Below, piece after piece: positions 36,502 through 43,394 of a stretch of DNA of 64,000 nucleotides (the first letter of the stretch is position 1; every line of letters starts with the position of its first letter). The stretch is from positions 1 through 64,000 of the forward strand of contig CAYYXG010000010.1 in the NCBI GenBank assembly GCA_964475595.1. The letters are read 5' to 3'. Origin of the DNA: RGEC01 sp964475595 (lineage in GTDB: Bacteria > Bacteroidota > Bacteroidia > NS11-12g > UBA955). A model generated the notes under the pieces. It made no database searches. It was not told the DNA's origin and saw only the letters and a list, made by a program, of their open reading frames with translations. The translations under genes and the position numbers were made by a program.

Positions 36502-37727
36502 CAGGGCCAGTAGGTTATAAAATATTTGGTAACCGTTTCACTGAGTGAATGCAGGTTATGGTTATCGGAGGCCTCTGCTGCATCGCATACAGTTCCATCC
36601 TTTTTAAGAATATGTATCCCCCCTTTCTGGGGCTTATATGCCAGGTTTTCCAGCAATCCTGATCGAACAAAATAGGCGGCTTCACCGGGTTGTATGAAAT
36701 CAAAATGCTGATGGGTCTTTTTCAGGCATTCGTCTTTTAATTCGGCTGAAACAGGCTTATCCTGAATTATGATTTTGGGCAAATTTCTTTTCAGCATTGC
36801 CAGAGACAGGGTGGCCAATACCTTGTCGTCATGAAACTGCCATGCTTTTACGCCGGTCATTATATCATGATCGTCCAACTGAACAAACAAATCCAGGGAT
36901 TCTTCATCAAACCGGTCTGCTGATATAGTGTTACCTAAAAAATGAATCAGGGGGTGATAACTGCCGAGGGATGCCATATTGGCCGCCATGTGGCGCGCTC
37001 TTTGAAGAATGGAGATGAGCAATTCATCTGCGGCTACTGCGGTTTTGTGAAGATACACCTGCCAATACATGAGCCGGCGTGCCACGATAAATTTTTCAAC
37101 TGAATAAATGCCTTTTTCTTCTACCACAAGATTGCCATCCTTCACGTTCAGCATGTTTATAATACGATCGCCACCCACAACCCCTTCGCTCACGCCTGAG
37201 TAGAAGCTGTCGCGCTGCAGATAATCCAAACGGTCCATATCCAGCTGACCTGATATCAGTTGCGACAAAAATGGCTTTTGGGGATAATCCCCCTTGAAAA
37301 TGCGGATGGTTAGATCCAGTCTACCCTGAAACTGTTTATTCAGCCGCTGCATAATCAAGGTTGAAATATATTCATGGCTTACCCCTTCAATAAGGGTGTG
37401 CTCGAGGGTATGGCTGAAAGGACCATGACCTACATCGTGCAGCAGAATTCCCAGCCATGTCGCTTCTGCTTCCTCATCGGTAATCTGAACGCCTTTGCTG
37501 CGAAGTGTTTCAATGGCCCTGACCATTAAATTCAATGCACCAAGTGCGTGATGAAAACGGGTATGGGTAGCTCCCGGATAAACCACTTCGCTCAGGCCCA
37601 ACTGCCGGATGCGACGCAAACGCTGAAAGTACGGATGCTGAATTACGTCATGCACCAACTCGGATGGCACGGTCAAAAATCCATATACCGGGTCGTTGAT
37701 GATTTTATTCTTGTTAAGCGGCTGCAT
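36501..37727 (-). CDS. HD-domain phosphohydrolase
   Basis: 408 residues. The metal-binding HD signature is complete: HTRFHHALG (first H), WLGILLHDVGHGPFSH (H-D pair), and ISGQLDMDRLDYLQRD (last D). The N-terminal INDPVYGFLTVP and YFQRLRRIRQLGLSEVVYPGATHTR are shared with the YdhJ/SAMHD1-like branch, whose members hydrolyse deoxynucleoside triphosphates or related substrates. The substrate here is not known. Coupled to rsmA. Confidence 0.93.
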   Translation of the reverse strand: MQPLNKNKIINDPVYGFLTVPSELVHDVIQHPYFQRLRRIRQLGLSEVVYPGATHTRFHHALGALNLMVRAIETLRSKGVQITDEEAEATWLGILLHDVGHGPFSHTLEHTLIEGVSHEYISTLIMQRLNKQFQGRLDLTIRIFKGDYPQKPFLSQLISGQLDMDRLDYLQRDSFYSGVSEGVVGGDRIINMLNVKDGNLVVEEKGIYSVEKFIVARRLMYWQVYLHKTAVAADELLISILQRARHMAANMASLGSYHPLIHFLGNTISADRFDEESLDLFVQLDDHDIMTGVKAWQFHDDKVLATLSLAMLKRNLPKIIIQDKPVSAELKDECLKKTHQHFDFIQPGEAAYFVRSGLLENLAYKPQKGGIHILKKDGTVCDAAEASDNHNLHSLSETVTKYFITYWP

Positions 37728-37752
37728 TGGCGCAAAGTTATAATTACTTTGG

Positions 37753-38382
37753 CTATTCCGAGGTTTCGTCCCAAACCAGTTTTTGTCCTTGGGCGGGTTT
37801 TCGGGATTTAACGCGATCTAAAAAATCCCTTACTGCCTCGGCATATACTTCTGTCGGCATAGCTTCCAAATAATGATTATACAAATACACCATTTCGTCG
37901 AACTGAGCGGTGGTGATGCCTTCGCTGCGCATCATGCGCCGATAACCCGAAGCCGCATGCAGCCATGCGCTGACATTAACATTGAGGGGATTGGCTGTTT
38001 TGGCAATGTACTTCTTAAAATGATAAACGGCTGTCAGATTTTTATTCTGCCGCTCTGCACTGAGGCCCATGTACCAGTAGGTTCCGGCAAGATTGGTGTC
38101 GGATTCCAACACCTTTTTAAGCAAACTGTCGGCTTCCCCAAAACGTGATTGAAAAATAAGTGCATGTGAAAGCAAATGCCGGATATCATTATCGGTAGGA
38201 TGTTGCACAAGCATACGCAGGCAGATGTGTTCCGCCTTTAGAAATTCTTTTTTGCGCATCGCTTCCCGGGCCTGGGCCAGATCGCTGAGCGACTCATCAT
38301 CATCCTGTGCAAATGTGGCCAAAGGACCCAAAGACAACACCAGAACAATTATTTTAGGGATATTGGCTAAAATGTGCTTCAC
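37753..38382 (-). CDS. Exported TPR protein
   Basis: 209 residues beginning at a GTG codon (38382); no ATG alternative fits. A signal peptide of about 25 residues ends FAQ, then an acidic stretch and four TPR-like helix pairs (REAMRKKEFLKAEHICLRML, LLSHALIFQSRFGEADSLLK, YWYMGLSAERQNKNLTAVYH, and a weaker last one). TPR proteins hold partners together; no partner can be named. It starts only 16 nt from the divergent lipoprotein gene. 25 nt separate it from the HD gene downstream. Confidence 0.85.
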   Translation of the reverse strand: MKHILANIPKIIVLVLSLGPLATFAQDDDESLSDLAQAREAMRKKEFLKAEHICLRMLVQHPTDNDIRHLLSHALIFQSRFGEADSLLKKVLESDTNLAGTYWYMGLSAERQNKNLTAVYHFKKYIAKTANPLNVNVSAWLHAASGYRRMMRSEGITTAQFDEMVYLYNHYLEAMPTEVYAEAVRDFLDRVKSRKPAQGQKLVWDETSE

Positions 38383-38398
38383 CTTTCAGTAATTTGTA

Positions 38399-39154
38399 AT
38401 GCAAAGTAAACTTCAAAAGTTGGGCCGCTTTATCATTTTATCTTTTTTTATTTCACTGACACTGCAAAATTGTCAAAATGGTCCGGATTTTTTAACATCT
38501 TATGGAACGGAAGACAGCACTACCCTGCTAATCAGCAGGCCTTGCACAAAGTTAAGGGTAGGCCAAAAATTCAAGGTTTACATTCAGTCCGACAAAACGA
38601 AACCTGAGCAGGCATTGATTCGGTATGGCAGCAATGTGATTGATAAAATTAAGCTGGAGTGGCAAGAAGATTATTGTGTGATAGAGGACAAAAACAATTT
38701 CAACTGGGTAAGGCGCTTCAATGTGCAGCCCATTTGCACAATGAATATTCACAAAATCAATGCACTCGATATTCGGGGGGCGGCATCGGTTATTTTTTTG
38801 GATACGGTCTATACAGATCAGGTAAACATCAATATGAACAGTGTAGAAAACCAGAAATTACTGTTGTTCTGTGGCAATTTGTACGGGAATGGCAACAATT
38901 CAGGGCATGTTGACCTTGCCGGGCAGGGCACCATATTTGCCTGGGGCTGTGAAAACGGAAGCAGTTTTGATGCCCGGCACCTTCGGTCTGATGATGCCTA
39001 TATTTACCATTATGCTGCCAGGGATATCAGGGTCAATCCCAAAAACATACTGGCTGCAACGGTTTATGGCAGTGGAAATATTATCTATTACCAAAACCCG
39101 TTGGTAAAACTCGATATCAAAGAGCTCGGCACAGGGAGGGTCATTAAACAGTGA
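38399..39154 (+). CDS. GIN-domain (DUF2807-like) lipoprotein
   Basis: 251 residues. The N-terminal signal has a lipobox-like end (LTLQNC) that would make residue C25 the lipidated cysteine. The rest has alternating beta-strands with the head-GIN pattern (LDIRGAASVIFLDTVYTDQ, VNINMNSVENQKLLLF, HVDLAGQGTIFAWG, and ATVYGSGNIIYYQ), a right-handed beta-helix-like domain of putative cell-surface adhesins. Four cysteines in the body could form disulfides. Its stop overlaps the GTG start of the rhomboid gene (GTGA), so the two are made together. Confidence 0.82.
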   Translation: MQSKLQKLGRFIILSFFISLTLQNCQNGPDFLTSYGTEDSTTLLISRPCTKLRVGQKFKVYIQSDKTKPEQALIRYGSNVIDKIKLEWQEDYCVIEDKNNFNWVRRFNVQPICTMNIHKINALDIRGAASVIFLDTVYTDQVNINMNSVENQKLLLFCGNLYGNGNNSGHVDLAGQGTIFAWGCENGSSFDARHLRSDDAYIYHYAARDIRVNPKNILAATVYGSGNIIYYQNPLVKLDIKELGTGRVIKQ

Positions 39155-39840
39155 ACCTACCGTTGGGAATACAACCCGGATTGACAACGGGCATTATCGT
39201 GGCCAATGTAATTATATGGCTGATACTGCAAAGCAATCACGCTTTACTGGAGCGAATGCTGTTCCTGTATAGAGCGGTGGCGCGCAACAGAGAGTATGAC
39301 CGGCTGATTGCTTCCGGTTTTGCGCATTACAGTTTTGTCCATTTATTATTTAATATGCTTACCCTGTATTACTTCGGCCCTACGGTAGAAATGCTGTATG
39401 GTAGACTGGGGTTTGCGACTATATACCTTTTGTCCATCATTGGCGGAAACCTTTTCACAATGGTTACCCACCGCAATAACCTGAATTATAGTGCACTCGG
39501 GGCATCCGGTGGTTTATTCGGGGTGATTTTTGCATTTGTGTGGATGCTGCCCGAAGTGAGTTTATACCTGTTTTTCATTCCTGTAGGAATACCCGGGTGG
39601 TTATTTGCCATTATCATCTGCTGGGTTTCTATGGTTTTATCTCAGCTACCGAAGGCAGGTGCAGCAAACATTTCGCACGAAGGGCACCTTGGCGGTGCGG
39701 TGAGCGGTGCACTGGTGGCGGTTTTTATTCATATTCCTATTCATTTGCGCACGGAACAACTGGCTTATTGGGCCGGTGGAATTATGCCGGTAATTTTGTT
39801 TGGGATTTGGAAGTGGCTGAAGGCGGGCAAACACAGGTAA
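39151..39840 (+). CDS. Rhomboid-family intramembrane serine protease
   Basis: 229 residues, six helices. The catalytic pair is visible: S119 in GASGG and H179 in HEGHLGG, plus the first-loop element HYSFVHLLFNM with the conserved H and N. Rhomboids cleave transmembrane helices inside the membrane. The start is GTG, overlapping the stop of the GIN lipoprotein gene by 4 nt, an arrangement that hints at a shared job such as surface-protein processing, though the lipoprotein has no obvious transmembrane substrate segment. Confidence 0.95.
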   Translation: MNLPLGIQPGLTTGIIVANVIIWLILQSNHALLERMLFLYRAVARNREYDRLIASGFAHYSFVHLLFNMLTLYYFGPTVEMLYGRLGFATIYLLSIIGGNLFTMVTHRNNLNYSALGASGGLFGVIFAFVWMLPEVSLYLFFIPVGIPGWLFAIIICWVSMVLSQLPKAGAANISHEGHLGGAVSGALVAVFIHIPIHLRTEQLAYWAGGIMPVILFGIWKWLKAGKHR

Positions 39841-39854
39841 ACCTCCGAATTCTC

Positions 39855-39885
39855 TTTGAAAAATCATTCAAATTCACTATATTTG
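39855..39885 (+). promoter_or_regulatory. Promoter of the tRNA-Leu pair
   Basis: TTTG (39855-39858), exactly 19 nt spacer, TATATTTG (39878-39885). This is the best match in the window to the Bacteroidota housekeeping promoter and lies 58 nt before the first tRNA-Leu. Confidence 0.8.
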
Positions 39886-39943
39886 CACCCCTGTTCTAAA
39901 ATCTTGTTGAAAGAAATTTTTGCCATGTAAAATGGCAGTGAAT

Positions 39944-40028
39944 GCCCAGATGGCGAAATTGGTAGACGCACCGTCTTCAGGTGGCGGCGCCGCGAGGTGT
40001 GCAGGTTCGAGTCCTGTTCTGGGCACCA
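39944..40028 (+). tRNA. tRNA-Leu (anticodon CAG)
   Basis: 85 nt with the long variable arm of class II tRNAs. Acceptor GCCCAGA/TCTGGGC, anticodon stem CCGTC/GGCGG with loop TTCAGGT (anticodon CAG), T loop TTCGAGT, encoded CCA at 40026-40028. Confidence 0.95.
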
Positions 40029-40041
40029 ATTTCTTTCAACT

Positions 40042-40125
40042 GCCCAGGTGGCGAAATTGGTAGACGCACTACCTTGAGGTGGTAGCGCTGGAAACGGCGT
40101 GCTGGTTCGAATCCAGTCTTGGGCA
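40042..40125 (+). tRNA. tRNA-Leu (anticodon GAG), CCA not encoded
   Basis: 84 nt, 13 nt downstream of the first tRNA-Leu. Acceptor GCCCAGG/CTTGGGC (one G-T pair), anticodon stem CTACC/GGTAG with loop TTGAGGT (anticodon GAG), T loop TTCGAAT. The discriminator A is followed by CAA, so the CCA end must be added after transcription, unlike the other two tRNAs in this window. Confidence 0.94.
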
Positions 40126-40248
40126 CAAACAAAATAGTCCCGCACGAGAGTGCGGGATTTTTTTATGCCCGCAACCAAAGCCCCGCTTTGAGGTTGTGGG
40201 CATAAAAAAATCACGGGTGAGCGAAGCGAGCCGGGACTATTTTGTTTG
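40126..40248. repeat. 123-nt nested palindrome after the tRNA-Leu genes
   Basis: The outer arms CAAACAAAATAGTCCCG (40126-40142) and its reverse complement (40232-40248) match exactly over 17 bases. Inner 20-base arms (40157-40176 and 40192-40211, TTTTTTTATGCCCGCAACC-type) match with one G-T pair, and the core AAAGC-CCC-GCTTT closes a further small stem. The left half also contains the tRNA terminator. The right half has the mirror-symmetric motif GAGCGAAGCGAG. The whole could fold as one long hairpin or a cruciform. Confidence 0.85.
40138..40164 (+). terminator. Terminator of the tRNA-Leu transcript
   Basis: TCCCGCAC and GTGCGGGA around GAGA, followed by seven Ts; 12 nt after the second tRNA. 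It is embedded in the larger palindrome. Confidence 0.85.
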
Positions 40249-40400
40249 GGGCCCCTCCGTAAGACATTTTGGATCACCGAAGGTAATCCGCCAAAATACA
40301 CGGCCAGCAAAGCGAGCCAGGGCTATTTTGTTTGAGGCCCCTCCGTAAGACATTTTGGATCACCGCAGGTAATCCAGCAAAGTGCACCGGGTGAGCAAAG
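40214..40400. repeat. 87-bp tandem repeat, two full copies and a partial third
   Basis: Units at 40214-40300 and 40301-40387, with a third beginning at 40388 (CGGGTGAGCAAAGC). Each starts CGGGTGAGCGAAGCGAGCC-like, then TATTTTGTTTG, then GGCCCCTCCGTAAGACATTT and a hairpin GGATCACCGAAGGTAATCC-like segment. Unit 1 and unit 2 differ at several positions but have equal length. No gene lies in this stretch. Confidence 0.85.
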
Positions 40401-40436
40401 CAAACATAGCCCGGGGTTTAAACCGGGCTATGTTTG
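40401..40436. repeat. 36-nt palindrome closing the tandem-repeat block
   Basis: A perfect 14-bp stem (CAAACATAGCCCGG and its complement) around GGTTTAAA. It follows the partial third repeat unit directly and lacks a T-run, so it is not a classical terminator. Confidence 0.85.
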
Positions 40437-40512
40437 CAAGGCCGTTATTAATGGGGATACTAAAAGCGCATTGAAATTTTGCTTTAACTGCCATGTACCA
40501 AATATTCTTGGG

Positions 40513-41038
40513 TTCGACCACCTTCGGGGTCGTAAATATCTTTCGCCGTTCCGGCTACAGATATTTGACCCCGCCGGGGTCATGCAATACCAAGCATATA
40601 CTGTGGTGTGGAATGGAAATCCATCATCACATGCTGATCCCTTCGGGGTTGGGTTGGGAATTCCGGTTGGTGATTGGTGGAGACAACAACCACACGACAA
40701 GCCATCAAGACCTATGTGGCTTTTATCCTGACCCTGAAAGGGTCAAACATTTCTAGCCCGTAGGGCGTTAAATTCGACCCCAACGGGGTCGCACATCCCC
40801 AATTGGTTTGTGCACCAACCGTTTTACCTAAAATAGCATGTTCGACCACCTTCGGGGTCGTAAACATCTTTCGCCGTTCCGGCTACAGATATTTGACCAC
40901 GCCGGGGTCATGAAATACCAAGCATATACTGTGGTTTGGAATGTAAATCCGTCATCACATGCTGATCCCTTCCGAGTCGGGGTGGCTAATCCGGTTAAAG
41001 TTTGGTGAAGCCACCAACCAAACAGCAAAAGTTCAAGA
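40513..41038. repeat. Two 198-bp direct repeat copies rich in GACC/GGTC palindromes
   Basis: Copies at 40513-40710 and 40841-41038, aligned without gaps at an offset of exactly 328 bases and clearly similar along their length (weaker at the 3' end). Each begins with CGACCACCTTCGGGGTCG and has GACCCCGCCGGGGTC (or GACCACGCCGGGGTC) 50 nt later. Between the copies lie GACCCTGAAAGGGTC (40730-40744), GCCCGTAGGGC (40756-40766) and CGACCCCAACGGGGTCG (40775-40791). Together with the preceding blocks this fills the 918-nt gene-free interval 40126-41043. The short open frames inside are not convincing genes. It looks like a non-autonomous REP-like element cluster; no transposase is present. Confidence 0.8.
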
Positions 41039-41043
41039 TTACA

Positions 41044-42192
41044 TTAATTCATAGGATAGGCAACAATTGAGTTTTCACCATATACATCCCTTCCTAAGTT
41101 CTGGAATAGCGCTGTTGATACACCGCCATTATAAAGGCCTAAAGCTCCTGTGCAATAGTAGTAGGTTTTATTGGCGCCCGAAGTATTGTTGATAATGACC
41201 GTTCCAGTGAGCATTTGCAGATAGCCGGCGCTTCCACCATGAACAAGCCCGCTGATGAGTGTTGGCCCCCCTGTAACACCGTCGGCACCCAAAACAATAG
41301 ATGTGGAGCTAGCAGAAAAACCCGATCGCAACCAATAGTCACCGGAATTGGTCGTTAAAGCCAACATACTTACCGACACAGACCATTTCCCATTGGGCAG
41401 GGTTATGTATGCGCCCGTGTAGGCATTTTCACCAATATTTGCAGAGCCAGATCCCCTGACTCCTATTACAGCAGGCGTAATCGCCACATTCGTTGCCCAG
41501 GAAGCATTGCCATTTGCATCGGACTGCAGCACCTTGTTAGCACCTTGTGTTCCATCCACCAAACGAAAGCCTCCGCCGGCAGTACTTGAAACAATGTGCA
41601 ATTTGGTGCTTGGGGTGAAGCCGGTAGTTCCTATACCCACATTGCCTGTACGATACATACCCGATGTTTTATTGGAACCAGCATCAGTGGTGCTGCTTTG
41701 TGCATACCAGGCCGTGCTGGCAGGAGGGGTATAGATTACATAGGTTGTGCCGTTGTAAGTCCATTGGGAATTGTCAACCGAACTCACATAAACATAATCT
41801 TTACTTGCAGGGGTGTTAGGGGTAAATGTAGGGCTACCGGAATTGGGATCGGCTGTATTAAACTCTATCGTCGCATCCGGCTGCTGGTTAATTACCCGCT
41901 GCCATTTGGCACCATCGTAATAATAGATGCCGGGCGCAACATTGGCCGGAGCTGTTCCGGCTGTGGCGGTGTTGTAAACCATCAGCCCCGTGGCCGGGCT
42001 GGCTATTGTCGTTGCATCTGCGGTTCCAGTTAGGGTAACCCGGGGTGGCAGAAACCCTTTACTGCTGCTGCTGATTTCCAGCTGGGCAGATGCATTTGGG
42101 GAAGCGGTACCGATACCTACCTGGGCCTGAGTAGTGGTTGTGTAGGCAAAAATGGCTGTGAAAACGAGTAACGAAAGTATGTTGCTTTTCAT
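41044..42192 (-). CDS. Exported low-complexity protein, tail-fibre/adhesin-like
   Basis: 382 residues. Signal peptide 1-23 (ending TQAQ) followed by VGIGTASPNASAQLEISSSS, an opening shared by many Bacteroidota surface proteins that resemble phage tail fibres. The middle contains GLMVYNTATAGTAPANVAPG, YYYDGAKWQRV and GMYRTGNVGIGTTGFTPSTK-type segments, rich in T, G, S and A. The C-terminal 150 residues (SANIGENAYTGAYITLPNG onward) form a beta-rich domain that might be jelly-roll like; this is a guess. No T9SS sorting tail. The gene starts right after the repeat island and lies 20 nt downstream of the next T9SS protein gene, so both are probably co-transcribed. Confidence 0.8.
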   Translation of the reverse strand: MKSNILSLLVFTAIFAYTTTTQAQVGIGTASPNASAQLEISSSSKGFLPPRVTLTGTADATTIASPATGLMVYNTATAGTAPANVAPGIYYYDGAKWQRVINQQPDATIEFNTADPNSGSPTFTPNTPASKDYVYVSSVDNSQWTYNGTTYVIYTPPASTAWYAQSSTTDAGSNKTSGMYRTGNVGIGTTGFTPSTKLHIVSSTAGGGFRLVDGTQGANKVLQSDANGNASWATNVAITPAVIGVRGSGSANIGENAYTGAYITLPNGKWSVSVSMLALTTNSGDYWLRSGFSASSTSIVLGADGVTGGPTLISGLVHGGSAGYLQMLTGTVIINNTSGANKTYYYCTGALGLYNGGVSTALFQNLGRDVYGENSIVAYPMN

Positions 42193-42212
42193 GATAAGTT
42201 CTGTGTTTGTAT

Positions 42213-43235
42213 TTATGGAATTATAACGGATATTACTGCATTGCCTGATTGCAGGCGGTACAATCCGCCCGGCAAGCCCGAAGCATCCATCGTGTGGGTT
42301 CCTTCTTTCAGGTTTTGAGACATAACCTTGCGGCCCGTGGCATCATAAAGGGTAATGTGGGTGGGCTCGGTGGTCGTCATCATCAAAACATGGTTCTGAA
42401 CCGGGTTGGGAAACACGCTGATGCCCGTGCTGCCCTGTCCCATCCATACGGTAGCGATTTCACTGAAGGTTTGTTTGCCGTTTGCGTCTCGCTGCACAAG
42501 TCGGTAATGGTTGTAGCCCGTTGACGGAGTTGAATGAATAAAGTTGTAATTGGTGGGGGTGGCAGCGTTGCCCGCCGCTTTTACCGTTCCCAGATCTTTC
42601 CAGTTGCCCGCCACATTGTGCTGCACCACATAATCCTGAGTATTGTATTCTGAGGCGGTTATCCAGTTCAGCACTGCGGTGTGGTCTTTCCTAACCGTTA
42701 TAAACTGCAGCCAGTTTACCGGCAGCGGTGCAATATTGGAACCCAGGGTTAGCGTGTTGAGGGTGCGGCTGTTAACACCCGTAGCTTCCACATAACCGCT
42801 GCCATTGTTGTCGGTACCACTTATATTCACCCACTGGGTAGCGTTAGTCCTGATGTTCAATTCTAACCCACCGGCCGAAAGCGGCGTGAGGGTTGCCCCT
42901 GAATACGAAAACCGGATGGTGCCGCTAAATGCAGGGGTGGTATTGCTAAAACTGAAATAACGGGCTATATAATCAGCGGACGGTGAAGGTGAAATGGTTT
43001 TGGCATCGGTGCGAGACAGGGTGGTATTGGTGAGCACAAAATCTGCCGAAGGAGTCAGGGTCAATCCTTCATAGCTGAATGATTCACCCGATTTGATGAC
43101 CAGGGAATTGGGATCGGAACCGATGTATAACTGCGCAGTGCATGGAAAGCTAATTAGGGCAGCCGACAAGGCGGCTAAAAGGGATTTACAGAAAAAAGTT
43201 AAATCGGAGGAGGGAAATAAAAACATGACAGACAA
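42213..43235 (-). CDS. Secreted protein with T9SS type A sorting domain
   Basis: 340 residues. A signal peptide (to about residue 35, ending CTAQ), a beta-rich N-domain (SLVIKSGESFSYEGLTLTP), a fibronectin-III-like middle (LPVNWLQFITVRKDHTAVL, TASEYNTQDYVVQ, HYRLVQRDANGKQTFSEI), and a type A sorting tail (ISVFPNPVQNHVLMMT, LYDATGRKVMSQNLKEGTH, GLPGGLYRLQSG). It should be exported by T9SS and anchored or released at the cell surface; the ligand is unknown. Start: MSV at 43235, but the M at residue 4 is equally possible. Confidence 0.88.
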   Translation of the reverse strand: MSVMFLFPSSDLTFFCKSLLAALSAALISFPCTAQLYIGSDPNSLVIKSGESFSYEGLTLTPSADFVLTNTTLSRTDAKTISPSPSADYIARYFSFSNTTPAFSGTIRFSYSGATLTPLSAGGLELNIRTNATQWVNISGTDNNGSGYVEATGVNSRTLNTLTLGSNIAPLPVNWLQFITVRKDHTAVLNWITASEYNTQDYVVQHNVAGNWKDLGTVKAAGNAATPTNYNFIHSTPSTGYNHYRLVQRDANGKQTFSEIATVWMGQGSTGISVFPNPVQNHVLMMTTTEPTHITLYDATGRKVMSQNLKEGTHTMDASGLPGGLYRLQSGNAVISVIIP

Positions 43236-43394
43236 TGGTATTCGGGTTCAAAATTAGAGGCAGTGTGCCTGCCTGCTTGACTACACAACATGGCATTATT
43301 TCAAAACCAATGTGTTAATTTTTAATGATAATTTTGAATTATCGCATAGCTGACATTTCTTCGCAGCTGTTAAAAAAACTCCCGTAACATCCCT

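Noticed and set aside
39864..40310. 148-residue minus-strand open frame across the two tRNA-Leu genes
   Set aside because: It is the antisense of the tRNAs; its WCPEQDSNLHTS-like stretch is a well-known false protein from tRNA-Leu sequence.
40428..41028. Open frames on both strands in the repeat island
   Set aside because: Several frames are open at once, the similar peptides arise only because the DNA is repeated, and none has a credible start or domain.
40214..41038. CRISPR array
   Set aside because: The repeats are 87 and 198 bp, adjacent or at one spacing, with no short repeats separated by unique spacers, and no cas genes are present.
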